DNA of 59,740 nt from Lachnospiraceae bacterium (GCA_910574965.1 CAJTDB010000023.1:1-59740), one strand, 5' to 3'. Positions 45,045 through 54,060 are shown, counted from the first letter of the stretch. The notes: generated by a model not told the origin, from the letters alone. Made by a program: numbers and translations.

Positions 45045-46047
45045 ATGAGAGTAGCACTATGCCTGATGGTGTGGAATGAAATAGATGGTGTAAGACATGA
45101 TCTGCCTTTGATAGATTTTAAGCAGTTTAATCAGGTTTTCTGTCTTGATAGAGGAAGTATGGATGGCATAGCTGAGTATTTGGAGTCGGAAGAGCATTAA
45201 AAACTGCTTTTCGGTATATTTTAAGAAACCTGCCGGATGCCATAGGAGTAGTAATGGCTGATTCGGATGGACAACACACAGCGGAAAATATAGCTGATGT
45301 AATGGATAAGCTTTTGGAAACAGACGGCAGCAAGATGATTTTGGGGTCGAGATGCTTTGAATCCATCGATATACCATGGAAAAGCAGACTTGGTAATTTG
45401 TGTACAGAAAAAGTTTTTTCTTATGCGTTCGGATTCCATGTGAGAGATACGCAGACTGGCTTAAGGGGAATTCCGATGTGTTTTATGCAGCAAATTATTG
45501 ATGTTCCTGGAGATAGATTTGAATACGAGATGCGTATGCTTATAGAGGCTGTTGATAGTATTGGAGTGGAAGAAGTTCCGATTGAGACAGTATACGAATC
45601 AAAGACAGAACACCAGACTCATTTCAGACCAGTGAAGGATTCGGCAAAAATCTATGCAATACTTTTAAAGACGCTAATAAAGTACAGTTTTGTATCTTAT
45701 CTTCATTTGCTCTTGATATAATTGTATTTTCTCTATTGTGCAGTATGCTTAAGTTTACCTCATATACATGGTACATTGTTGCATCAACTGTAATTGCCAG
45801 AGTGATTTCGGCTGTTTATAACTTTTTTATGAATTATAGGTTGGTGTTTGAAAGCAAAAAAGAGCCATATAAGGCTGGGTGCAGATACTTTGTCCTTGCT
45901 TTGGCTCAGATGCTTTTTAGCGCAGTGATTGTGGATTTACTCGCCAAATATGTTATGACATTCACGGTCGAAACAGTGGTAAAAATTTTTGTAGATACAT
46001 GCCTGTCTCTTTGCAGCTATTACATTCAGCGGAAGTATGTGTTCTAA
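45045..46047 (+). pseudogene. Broken GT2-GtrA glycosyltransferase (chimeric and frameshifted)
   Basis: Three frames make one degraded gene. 45045-45200 encodes a GT2-like N-terminus (MRVALCLMVWNEIDGVRHDL to CLDRGSMDGIAEYLE). The following frame starts GRALKTAFRYI and VVMADSDGQHTAEN, the dolichol-phosphate-mannose-synthase-type core, to a stop at 45721. A further shift near 45700 opens a GtrA domain (SSFALDIIVFSLL to NYRLVFES) ending at 46047. The first piece does not fit the second, suggesting recombination between two GT2 genes. The intact form would load sugar on a lipid carrier and flip it. Confidence 0.75.
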
Positions 46048-46091
46048 TGATTATGTATGCTGATACATGTATGAAGCCGGAGGAAAAATCT

Positions 46092-46901
46092 ATGCATAAA
46101 CTGTCCATAGTTACTGTTTGCTTTAACAGTGAAAAAACAATTGAAGAGACCATAAAGAGTATAGTATGCCAGAAGAATGACGATATTGAATATATCATAA
46201 TAGATGGCAAATCTACAGATGGAACAATGGAAATTATCAATAGATATAAAGAGCATATTGATAAGATTATTTCCGAAAGAGATGGCGGTATTTCTGATGC
46301 GTTTAATAAAGGGATTAGACTTGCTGATGGAGAATTCATTGGGATTGTCAACTCAGACGACATGCTTTTGCCATGGGCTGCTGAAAGCGTTATAGACAAA
46401 GCAAAGCCTGACACGGATGTTTTTTATGGTCAGGGAATCCGCTACTTTTCCGAGGATAAATGTAAAAGATTTACTGTTGTCGAAAGCCATAATCAGCTGC
46501 ATACATCAATGCCGCTTTGCCACCCTGCTACATTTGTCAGAAAGTCTGCCTATGAAAAATGGGGCGGATTTAGTAATATGTACAAGTATACCATGGATAG
46601 AGAGCTTCTTCTTCGTATGTTAGATGGCGGTGCAAAATTTCAATACAGCAGATGCTTCTTTGCTGTATATAGGATGGGCGGCGCGAGCGACGAGACATAC
46701 CTTAAAGGGGTACTTCCCGAGATGAGCAGGATTAATAGGGACGATGGGATGTTGCGCTTTAAGGTGAGTGTTCATTATATATATGATATTATCTTTTATT
46801 ATCTGCTCCAATTCAGGAACAGGGTTTTATGTGATAAAAAGCTTGTTCCATATAAGCAGATTTTTGCAGAAGTCAGACCCGGCAAGGAGGACTCTGTATG
46901 A
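46092..46901 (+). CDS. Glycosyltransferase, GT2 family
   Basis: A 269-residue GT-A enzyme. ATG 46092 has GGAGG upstream; the longer open frame from 45999 runs through the broken GtrA gene. LSIVTVCFNSEKTIEETIKS, YIIIDGKSTDGTMEIINRY, SERDGGISDAFNKGI and GIVNSDDMLLPWAA (DxD-type, about residue 84) are typical of WcaA/Cps-type GT2 enzymes, followed by HPATFVRKSAYEKWGGF. It is intact although its neighbours on both sides are decayed. Confidence 0.88.
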   Translation: MHKLSIVTVCFNSEKTIEETIKSIVCQKNDDIEYIIIDGKSTDGTMEIINRYKEHIDKIISERDGGISDAFNKGIRLADGEFIGIVNSDDMLLPWAAESVIDKAKPDTDVFYGQGIRYFSEDKCKRFTVVESHNQLHTSMPLCHPATFVRKSAYEKWGGFSNMYKYTMDRELLLRMLDGGAKFQYSRCFFAVYRMGGASDETYLKGVLPEMSRINRDDGMLRFKVSVHYIYDIIFYYLLQFRNRVLCDKKLVPYKQIFAEVRPGKEDSV

Positions 46902-47446
46902 AATATCTGATACTGGGTGCTGGTCCGGCGGGATTAACAGTTGGAAACCGGTTAAAAGAAATGGGAATTACAAACTTTCTTATTCTTGAGGCTGAAAATG
47001 AAGCTGGGGATTATGCCGCAGTTTAACTGTTGATGGAGCCCCATTTGACTTTGGTGGTGGTCAATGAAAATATCCTAGGACAACCAATTGAATCAAATAT
47101 TTGGCAGATGAAAATTTCAGATCAGACAGAATATCTGAAATCTATTGCCATAGCGGGGTGTGCTTTGGGTGTGCCTATGCCGAAAAAGTTTACCGACTGG
47201 ATATACTGGAAATTTGGTAAACGCATAGCAGAAGATGACATGATTCCTTACAATCGGAAAATGTTTGGAAAAGATTTAGATTTGCTTGGAACATATTTGC
47301 TTGAAAAATTACCAAGTGTTAGTCTGGAAAAAACGCTATGCTCTTGCCTTGGGAAAAAGGCATAAGGTTCCGATCTGAGTCATGCCGAATTCTATTATCC
47401 TAAGAATTTTGGTTATGGAGAATTATGGCTTCGGATGGCAGGTTAA
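46898..47446 (+). pseudogene. Decayed FAD-dependent oxidoreductase (amine oxidase/UGM-like)
   Basis: The gene begins intact: ATG 46898, AAGGAGG ribosome site, KYLILGAGPAGLTVGNRLKE (dinucleotide-binding loop) and FLILEAENEAG. It then shifts frame to LCRSLTVDGAPFDFGGGQ, and again to a 47.1-47.3 kb frame with IESNIWQMKISDQTEYLKSI. It ends in pieces such as AEFYYPKNFGYGELWLRMAG before a stop at 47444. Block order matches UDP-galactopyranose-mutase/protoporphyrinogen-oxidase-like proteins of capsule loci. Several frameshifts plus internal loss make it inactive. It is followed by an IS element 45 bp away. Confidence 0.75.
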
Positions 47447-47500
47447 ACTTATAAACTGTTATTTTAAGCAGCACCATCAGGTACTGCTTCCAGACTGTCA

Positions 47501-47529
47501 AAAAAGGTCAGCAGAAGCTGGCTTTTTTT
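47501..47529 (+). terminator. Hairpin terminator inside the left end of the IS
   Basis: GGTCAGC and GCTGGCT pair around an AGAA loop, flanked by A5 and followed by T7. Placed between the left terminal repeat and the transposase gene, it would block incoming transcription from the polysaccharide operon and may also end that operon. Confidence 0.75.
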
Positions 47530-47555
47530 GATATAATAAAATCAAAGGTGAGGAA

Positions 47556-48970
47556 ATGCTGATAAAAGAAAAGTCGGAAAGAAATACACTGGAAATGGTC
47601 AGCCTCGAAGGGCTTGTTCCACAGGATCATCTGCTGCAGAAAATTGACTGCGCTGTGGATTTTACCCATATTTATGATTTCGTGGAAGAACTTTATTGTG
47701 CGGATAACGGGCGTCCCAGCGTGGCTCCTATGGTCCTGTTTAAGATAGTTCTCATCCGGTATCTGTATGGAATCCCATCCCTGCGGCGTACCGTGGAAGA
47801 GATCAGCATGAACATCGCGTACCGGTGGTTTTGGGGATATCTGCTCAATGAACCGGTTCCTCATTTTGCTACCATCAGTTATAACTTCAGGCACCGATTC
47901 AGCGAGGACACCATAGAAAAGGTGTTTGCCTGGATCCTTTTTGAGGTGCAAAAGAGCGGTTATCTTTCCCCGGAAGTTGTATTTATGGACGGGACACATA
48001 TCAAAGCAAACGCAAACATCAATAAGAAAATGAAAAAAGTGATCCCTTCTGCGGTGAAAGCCTATGAGGAACAGCTTATGAAAGAGATCATTGAAGACCG
48101 CAGGGCACATGGAAAAAAGCCTTTTGACGGGAATTCCGGCGGCGCAGAACCCAGGGAACGGGAGGTCACGGTATCAACGACTGATCCGGAAAGCGGCATG
48201 TTCCGGAACGGGGAGCATAAACATTGTTTTGCGTACGAGGCCCATACAGTCTGTGACAGGCATAACTTTATACTGGATACGGTAGTCACAAGCGGAAATG
48301 TACATGACAGTGCTGCCTTTGACGTGCTTTATGAGAAGGTCACCGGACGGTTCCCGGAGGTCAGGACAGTCACGATGGATGTGGGATATAAAAACCCGTG
48401 GATCTGCAGGCGCATCATAGATGACGGACGACTCCCATCCCTGCCTTATAAATGCCCGATGACAAAGAAAGGATTTCATGAATGGTATCAATATGTATAT
48501 GATGAATATCTGGATATCGTGATCTGTCCAGAATACAAAAGCATGTCATACAGCACGACCAACCGGAGGGGGACAGGGAATATAAGAGTCTGCGTTACCA
48601 GTGTGAAGCATGCCGGACAAGACATCTATGTACAGAGAGCAGGAACTGTCAGAAGACAGTAACCCGCAATATCTGGGAAGATTATATAGAACAGGCAGAG
48701 GATATCCGACATTCACTGCAGGGAAAAGAAAGTTATTGTCTCGGATCCCAAACAATCGAGAGGGTCTTTGACGATGCAAAGGAAAAATATGGAATACGTT
48801 ATACACCTTACCAAGGGCTGAAAAGAGTCCGTATGTGGGTAAGGCTTAAATATGCTGCCATGTATCTGGAGAAACTGGCAATGTGGAAGTGGAAAGCCAC
48901 TTACCATCCATTTTTTGTCACGATGAGTATTACTGCTTTTAAAAAGAACCTCTGCTATGCTGTTGCGTAA
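47556..48970 (+). pseudogene. IS1182-family transposase, frameshifted
   Basis: The first part (47556-48662, AGGTGAGG ribosome site) has the DUF772-type N-terminus (HLLQKIDCAVDFTHIYDFV, VLFKIVLIRYLYGIPSLRRT) and the DDE core (VVFMDGTHIKANAN, VTMDVGYKNP). One base appears lost in the G-rich stretch near 48563; the frame GDREYKSLRYQCEACRTRHL then continues through QTIERVFDDAKEKYGIRYT to a stop at 48968. Together about 471 codons, the normal IS1182 transposase length. Apart from this shift it is well preserved. Confidence 0.88.
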
Positions 48971-49008
48971 CAGGGGTTCTTTGACAGTCTGAAATGAAAA
49001 ATTTATTA

Positions 49009-49251
49009 TCATTCCGTTTCATATTCAATATTTTCAAATTCTTTTGAGTCAAAAAAATCACGAATCGTAATATCTACCCCATTACATATTTTAATAATCG
49101 TAAAAATTCCTGGATTTTTGGTAGTGGAATTTATAATGTGCATTAAAGTTGTTATGGGAACGGTTGATTTGTAGGATAAAGAATAATAAGAAATGTTATT
49201 TTTTTAGCACAAATATTTGATTCGATTTGCAAGAATGTTCTTTGTATTCAT
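49009..49251 (-). pseudogene. XRE-type HTH regulator with a nonsense codon at position 16
   Basis: Reading minus from ATG 49251, with AAAGGAAG upstream, gives MNTKNILANRIKYLC, a TAA, then in the same frame KNNISYYSLSYKSTVPITTL, a compact HTH. It continues to the normal-looking end DFFDSKEFENIEYETE at 49009. The whole 80-codon frame is otherwise open, so a single GAA-to-TAA change (presumed) explains the break. It points away from the downstream defence-like operon and lies 18 bp from the IS end. Confidence 0.78.
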
Positions 49252-49444
49252 ATGGTTCTTCCTTTCTGCCATATTATAATTACATTTTATAATTTCTCAT
49301 AGTTATATTAGTATCATATTTGGTAGTAATATATGAATTTGAAAAAGACAATTACTGAATATGTTTTAAAATATACCATATTTGCTTGATGTGAAAATAG
49401 GAAAAGAGGATGTAAATGTAAGAGAAGTCGAAAAATGTCAAGTA

Positions 49445-49473
49445 TTGTATTTCCTTCCTTTTTATTTTATAAT
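49445..49473 (+). promoter_or_regulatory. Promoter of the HNH/ATPase operon
   Basis: TTGTAT (49445-49450) and TATAAT (49468-49473) with a 17-bp spacer, 35 bp before the start codon of the HNH gene. The ribosome site AAAAGGAA lies at 49490-49497. This gives the pair its own expression independent of the polysaccharide locus. Confidence 0.8.
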
Positions 49474-49508
49474 AAAGTACAAATAATAAGAAAAGGAATC
49501 CCTTCCCC

Positions 49509-50516
49509 ATGATCCCCATCCCGCCCTTCCCATCCCCCTCCGCCTACCTCTTCCAGACCAAAAAACTATTCCTCCACGGAAACATCAGCGACTGCAATGT
49601 GGAGAGCAGATTCAGTTCCGAGAAAGAGAAAGAGTTCAAATCCCTTTTTGCCGGTATCATTAGTTCTGAAGATTTTGATGATACTTCAGCCGACAAGACA
49701 CTGTTCGAAAAGCTGATCCTTGCGCCATTCCCTGTATTACAGAAAATACATAAAAAGTTTCATGAGCACCAATTTCAGACTCAGATCATAAAAAATGAGA
49801 GAAAGATCTGGGTAGTGAAGGACGAATGGAGGATTTTCCTGAAAGCATATGACCGGCTGGTTTCACGCCATCTTAATAGCTGGCTGGTGGACCAGTATGG
49901 CATCAAGTGCTGTCCGTATTGTAATGAAAATTTTGTATTCAACCGGGGAGATAAGGCCAGTGCACAGTTGGATCATTTTTTCCCAAAGGATAAATACCCG
50001 CTGTTTGCGGTAAGTCTTTATAATTTAGTGCCTGCTTGTCCGGCCTGCAATCATATAAAGCGGGAATCTATGCTGGGGGTATCGCCCCATGACAATAAAC
50101 GGGATTTCGATCAGATGCGCATTTCCTATACACCAAAAGTTAGTAGCTGGATGCTCGATCATCATACGTTGGATGTTATTTTTCGGTTTGGTTCGTCGGG
50201 AGAGGATAGGGAATTTGAACAGGATATGAAGAAAAATATTGCATGTCTGAAGCTGGAGCCGGCGTATCAGAATCATCGGGATTATGTGCAGGAGATCGTT
50301 AATAAGGCGTTCTGGTACAATGACGCGGCAACGGAAGCTTTCCGTAATTCGCTGCCGGGCGTTTTTGGTTCGGAAGGAGAGATGCTTCGCATGGTGTTTG
50401 GAAATTATGCGGAGCCGAAAGATTTTCTGAAGCGTCCTTTATCGAAACTGACCAGAGATCTTCTGTTGGAGCTTGGGGTTTTGAATATGACGAAAAAAAG
50501 ACAGGGGGATACGTGA
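49509..50516 (+). CDS. HNH endonuclease of a Septu-like (PtuB-type) defence pair
   Basis: A 335-residue protein. The HNH core lies at about residues 136-200: CCPYCNENFVF supplies the first zinc CxxC, QLDHFFPKDKYPLFAVSLYN the catalytic D-H and the spacer to the asparagine, and LVPACPACNHIKRES the second CxxC with N-x2-K. This is the layout of PtuB-like nucleases. The next gene, overlapping by 1 bp, is a large SMC/OLD-type ATPase, as in Septu phage defence, although there the ATPase usually comes first. The longer N-terminal 130 residues are unassigned. Role in anti-phage defence is inferred from the pair. Confidence 0.8.
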   Translation: MIPIPPFPSPSAYLFQTKKLFLHGNISDCNVESRFSSEKEKEFKSLFAGIISSEDFDDTSADKTLFEKLILAPFPVLQKIHKKFHEHQFQTQIIKNERKIWVVKDEWRIFLKAYDRLVSRHLNSWLVDQYGIKCCPYCNENFVFNRGDKASAQLDHFFPKDKYPLFAVSLYNLVPACPACNHIKRESMLGVSPHDNKRDFDQMRISYTPKVSSWMLDHHTLDVIFRFGSSGEDREFEQDMKKNIACLKLEPAYQNHRDYVQEIVNKAFWYNDAATEAFRNSLPGVFGSEGEMLRMVFGNYAEPKDFLKRPLSKLTRDLLLELGVLNMTKKRQGDT

Positions 50517-52531
50517 TGCGTCTGTTGGCAGTGTATATAAAAGAAATGAGCGGGCTGTTTCGGGATATATGCTTTACGTTTACCGGCCGGTTTCAGGTGG
50601 ACTACAAAAAGGAACAGCTTGTGATGCAGGAAGGAGATGGCCGGTATGAGGATTTCTATGGAAAGGAGCTTCGGGATCTGTCGGTGATCGTCGGAAAGAA
50701 CGGTTCCGGGAAGACAACACTTCTGAATTTGATCGGAAATCCTTTTGAAGAAAGGAGGGGATCTTTTAACGAGCAGTATTTCCTGCTGTATGAGATAGGG
50801 ACAGAGCGGTATCTGGTCGAGTGGATGGGAGATTTCAAATTTGAAAATATTGAAGGACAGAAGAACAAGGAACATCCGCTCTTTGCCGGAGCTTTTTATT
50901 TTCAGAAGGAAGGGGAACGGATGCGGGTCATCGAAGCTCCAAGACTTCTTAAGGACCGGATTGTGTACCTTCCGGCCGGCGGCCGGCATTTTGATACTTC
51001 CGGCACTTTATGGACGGACTGTCAGATTTCTGAAGGATGGCTTTTGCGAAGCAGGGGCAGAATGAGCAGGCTGGAATACTGGTATGAGGCATATCTGGAT
51101 TTGTACGATAAAAAAATGGTGCAGAGCAGTGTGCTTTCTCTGGTCTTTCCGGTAAATGCGTACAGGCAAAGCAACTGGAAACGACAGATTTCTTCCGTTA
51201 CGGGAAGGGATACAAAGCTGGATTTTTCGGCACTGGTGAGGGAACGACCTGCTTTTTCACCGGATGATTACTTCTGTATGCAGAGCAGAGAAAAGGAGAG
51301 TTATGAAGGAGCAGACAGAGGATTTCTGCACCATGCAGAGAGCCTTAATGATTTTCTGACAAATCATATAAATATGATTGTCAGGCTGTTTTTGATTCAG
51401 TTGGAATGGATGACGGATGACAGCGGGGAAAAGCTTTTTATGGAAAGGGCAGGAGCTTTTCGTAAAAAATACGCGGGAAAAGTCATGGAATGGGAAATAG
51501 AGAAGATCCGGGAAATATTTCAGGATCTTAGGAAACTGTTCGAAGATCGGAAAGGGGATGTTTCAAAGGGTCAGGAAGCATACGATTATTATATAGGAGG
51601 AATCGGCGTATATGAGGAATTTTATGCGGCGGCTTTTAGGGCAGAAGCGTTCCTTTGCCCTGGGGTTGATTTTTTTGCGCTGAAGATGGACGGGGCCTGC
51701 AGGGATGACAGGATTCGGGAATTGCTTCGGTGTTTTGACCAGGTGGAGGACTTTTATCGGCAGCAGGATACCAGAGGTCAGGAAGACTGGCGCTGTGAAG
51801 AGGAGGACTTGAGAGATGAACGCCTGCAGATGGACCGGCTGTATATGGAGGTACTGCCGCAGATGTCTGCCGGAGAGGAAAAGCTGATATCCATCATCGG
51901 AAATTTATTCGGTGAGATACAGAAGGATGCGGACCGTATGGCTATAAGAGATTTCCATAAGGATAAGACGTTTCTTTTTCTGATTGATGAGATTGAAAGG
52001 GAGATGCATCCGGAATGGTCCAGGCAGTTTCTTTCTTATCTGACCCGCTATTTATCCGAGTGCCGGCTGCGGCTGGCAGACGAGGAGTACCGTCTGGAGG
52101 ACGTGAATATTCACATTCAGTTGATTCTTTCTACCCATTCTCCTTTTCTGCTCTCCGATCTTCATGAACGGTCGGTGATTGAGCTGGAGCGAAAGGATGG
52201 GAAAGGATTCGTCTGTCAGAATAGACTGACCAACAAAGTGTTTGCGCAGAATATTCAGAGGATTATTTTTCATGATTTTTTCATCAGCCACGGTTTTGGG
52301 GCGCTGGCAGAACAGAGGATTCAGGAAGTACTGGAACTTCTGAACAGTCCTGGAAATCCGGATTTGAATCCTGCATGTTATCCGGCCGATGCAAAAGAGC
52401 TGGAAGAAGAGCGGATTCGATGCCGGAATCTGATTCTGGAGATTGGAGAACCCATTGTGAGAAATAAGCTCTCCTGGATGTACCGGGCAAAATTTGGACA
52501 GGAGCCGGAGGATGACCGGGCAGGCTTTTAG
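50516..52531 (+). CDS. ABC/SMC-type ATPase of a Septu-like (PtuA-type) defence pair
   Basis: A 671-residue ATPase; ATG 50516 (after AGGGGG) is preferred to GTG 50513. VIVGKNGSGKTTLLNLIG (about residue 58) is Walker A. The ABC signature region is QMSAGEEKLISIIGNLF (about 452), FLFLIDEIEREMHPEWSRQF is Walker B with catalytic glutamate (about 490), and LILSTHSPFLLSDL the switch histidine (about 543). About 390 residues of insert separate Walker A from the signature, with helical acidic stretches. This matches AAA15/21-type ATPases that partner HNH nucleases. No reverse transcriptase or ncRNA of a retron is next to it. Confidence 0.82.
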   Translation: MRLLAVYIKEMSGLFRDICFTFTGRFQVDYKKEQLVMQEGDGRYEDFYGKELRDLSVIVGKNGSGKTTLLNLIGNPFEERRGSFNEQYFLLYEIGTERYLVEWMGDFKFENIEGQKNKEHPLFAGAFYFQKEGERMRVIEAPRLLKDRIVYLPAGGRHFDTSGTLWTDCQISEGWLLRSRGRMSRLEYWYEAYLDLYDKKMVQSSVLSLVFPVNAYRQSNWKRQISSVTGRDTKLDFSALVRERPAFSPDDYFCMQSREKESYEGADRGFLHHAESLNDFLTNHINMIVRLFLIQLEWMTDDSGEKLFMERAGAFRKKYAGKVMEWEIEKIREIFQDLRKLFEDRKGDVSKGQEAYDYYIGGIGVYEEFYAAAFRAEAFLCPGVDFFALKMDGACRDDRIRELLRCFDQVEDFYRQQDTRGQEDWRCEEEDLRDERLQMDRLYMEVLPQMSAGEEKLISIIGNLFGEIQKDADRMAIRDFHKDKTFLFLIDEIEREMHPEWSRQFLSYLTRYLSECRLRLADEEYRLEDVNIHIQLILSTHSPFLLSDLHERSVIELERKDGKGFVCQNRLTNKVFAQNIQRIIFHDFFISHGFGALAEQRIQEVLELLNSPGNPDLNPACYPADAKELEEERIRCRNLILEIGEPIVRNKLSWMYRAKFGQEPEDDRAGF

Positions 52532-52571
52532 GACGGCAGAGACGCGGCAGGGAAACTTTGTAAAAAGAATA

Positions 52572-52600
52572 TTTTCATATGTTGGTGAGTGTGCTATAAT
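52572..52600 (+). promoter_or_regulatory. Extended -10 promoter of the cysteine-synthase-like gene
   Basis: TTTTCA (52572-52577) and TGC-TATAAT (TATAAT 52595-52600) with a 17-bp spacer and the TGn extension. About 97 bp of leader precede the start codon; I see no T-box or SAM-riboswitch signature in it. Confidence 0.65.
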
Positions 52601-52696
52601 AATACAGAACATATTGTCGGCATCGGCCTGGAGAAAGGGGCACAGAAGCAGACGGATTTTGGAAAGTACAAGGTTACAGAAGGGAAAAGAGATCAC

Positions 52697-53632
52697 ATGA
52701 TATATGAAAATATACTGGATGCCATCGGACATACGCCGATGGTACGTTTAAACCGCATGAATACAGACCCGGACAGCGCGGAAGTGCTGGTGAAATTTGA
52801 GGGGCTGAATGTGGGAGGCTCCATTAAAACAAGAACGGCCTACAATATGATACTGCAGGCGGAGAAGAGCGGCCTGATACAGAAGGATACGATCATTGTA
52901 GAGCCTACCAGCGGGAATCAGGGCATCGGTCTGGCGCTGATTGGTGCGGTCCGGGGATATCGCACGGTGATTATTATGCCGGATTCGGTCAGCGAGGAGC
53001 GCAGGAAGCTCGTGCGGCACTACGGGGCAGAAGTAGTCCTTGTCCATGATGCAGGAAATATCGGTGACTGTATTGATGAATGCCTTGCGATAGCTATGCG
53101 GATGGCAGCGGAAGATCCAAAAGTCTATGTGCCGCAGCAGTTTGAAAATCCGGCCAATCCTATGGTACATAAACATCATACAGGTCTGGAAATTATGGAG
53201 CAGGTGGCGGGGCCTATTGACGGCTTCTGTTCGGGCATCGGTACCGGCGGAACGATCAGCGGAATTGGAGAGGTGCTGAAAGCGCAGAATCCGGATCTGG
53301 TTATCTGGGCAGTGGAGCCGGAACATGCGGCTATTTTAGCCGGCGGGACCATCGGGACGCATCTGCAGATGGGCATCGGCGACGGACTGATTCCGGAAAA
53401 TCTGAATCAGAATATTTATGATGATGTATACATCGTTACCGATGAAGAGGCCATACAGACGGCAAAGGATCTGGCAAGAATGGAAGGAATTATGTGCGGG
53501 ATCTCCAGCGGGACCAATGTGGCTGCTGCTCTGAAACTGGCGAAAAAGCTTGGGAAGGGCAAGACGGTGGTGACCGTGCTGCCGGATACGGCAGAGCGTT
53601 ATTTCTCGACGCCTCTTTTCGGAGACGAATAA
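52697..53632 (+). CDS. PLP-dependent cysteine synthase family protein
   Basis: A 311-residue fold-type II PLP enzyme; ATG 52697 (MIYENILDAIGHTPMVRLNR) fits the family start, with an AAAGAGA-type ribosome site. NVGGSIKTRTAYNMI holds the PLP lysine (about residue 42), PTSGNQGIG the substrate loop (about 72-80), GIGTGGTISGIGEVL the phosphate-binding loop and GISSGTNVAAALKLA the C-terminal serine site. Compared with classical CysK (SIKDR, TSGNTG), the D-to-T and T-to-Q changes suggest a side branch whose substrate may not be O-acetylserine. It is transcribed from its own promoter. Confidence 0.85.
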   Translation: MIYENILDAIGHTPMVRLNRMNTDPDSAEVLVKFEGLNVGGSIKTRTAYNMILQAEKSGLIQKDTIIVEPTSGNQGIGLALIGAVRGYRTVIIMPDSVSEERRKLVRHYGAEVVLVHDAGNIGDCIDECLAIAMRMAAEDPKVYVPQQFENPANPMVHKHHTGLEIMEQVAGPIDGFCSGIGTGGTISGIGEVLKAQNPDLVIWAVEPEHAAILAGGTIGTHLQMGIGDGLIPENLNQNIYDDVYIVTDEEAIQTAKDLARMEGIMCGISSGTNVAAALKLAKKLGKGKTVVTVLPDTAERYFSTPLFGDE

Positions 53633-53734
53633 AAGAAAGGCGCTTTTTGCAGCGGAGTGAAGGGGGCTGCCTGCTGCCGGTTCCATGCAGATTATAAAAA
53701 ACGAAAAAAATGTAAAAAAATTGTAAAACAGGTA

Positions 53735-53763
53735 TTGACGCCCGGACAGTATGGTGCTATAAT
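53735..53763 (+). promoter_or_regulatory. tRNA operon promoter
   Basis: TTGACG (53735-53740), 17-bp spacer, TATAAT (53758-53763), about 35 bp upstream of the first tRNA-Leu. Confidence 0.9.
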
Positions 53764-53798
53764 ATCTATCGTTGAGTCGCTGAGCGATTCGGCGGTTT

Positions 53799-53882
53799 GC
53801 GGAAGTGTCGGAATTGGCAGACGAGCAAGACTAAGGATCTTGTGACCGTTAGGTCGTGTGGGTTCAAGTCCCATCTTCCGCA
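53799..53882 (+). tRNA. tRNA-Leu (anticodon AAG)
   Basis: An 84-nt type II tRNA: acceptor stem GCGGAAG/CTTCCGC, discriminator A, no encoded CCA. The anticodon stem CAAGA/TCTTG encloses the loop CTAAGGA, giving anticodon AAG. There is a long variable arm (ACCGTTAGGT) and GGTTCAAGTCC in the T arm. A34 would need deamination to inosine to read CUU and CUC. Confidence 0.92.
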
Positions 53883-53923
53883 TACAGAGTGTATGGACTC
53901 TGTATAAAAATTTCATACGGTTT

Positions 53924-54008
53924 GCGGAAGTGTCGGAATTGGCAGACGAGCAAGATTCAGGTTCTTGTGAGCGCTACGCTCGTGAGGGTTCAAGTCCCTT
54001 CTTCCGCA
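53924..54008 (+). tRNA. tRNA-Leu (anticodon CAG)
   Basis: An 85-nt type II tRNA, clearly a duplicate of the preceding gene (identical acceptor and D arms). The anticodon stem CAAGA/TCTTG encloses TTCAGGT, giving anticodon CAG. The variable arm is GAGCGCTACGCTC. Same transcript as tRNA-Leu(AAG), 41 bp apart. Confidence 0.93.
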
Positions 54009-54016
54009 TGAAGATT

Positions 54017-54047
54017 CCCGAAAGCATGCGGTGCTTTCGGGTTTTTT
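54017..54047 (+). terminator. Rho-independent terminator of the tRNA operon
   Basis: CCCGAAAGCA (54017-54026) pairs with TGCTTTCGGG (54032-54041), followed by T6. It lies 8 bp after the second tRNA. Confidence 0.95.
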
Positions 54048-54060
54048 GCATTTTCCGGGA

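Larger units (their letters stand above)
47491..48991 (+). mobile_element. IS1182-type insertion sequence (inactive)
   Basis: A 1.5-kb element with short terminal inverted repeats: CAGACTGTCAAA at 47491-47502 and TTTGACAGTCTG at 48980-48991. It carries a single transposase gene broken by a frameshift. No target-site duplication is evident (flanks CTTC and AAAT). It marks the boundary between the decayed end of the right polysaccharide locus and the defence-like region. Confidence 0.85.

Noticed and set aside
47487-48995. Target-site duplication of the IS
   Set aside because: The flanking four bases differ (CTTC and AAAT).
49509-52531. Retron with PtuAB-type effectors
   Set aside because: No reverse transcriptase gene or msr/msd-like RNA lies beside the pair.
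52601-52696. T-box or SAM riboswitch ahead of the cysteine-synthase-like gene
   Set aside because: The leader is under 100 nt with no T-box sequence, anti-terminator or terminator stem.
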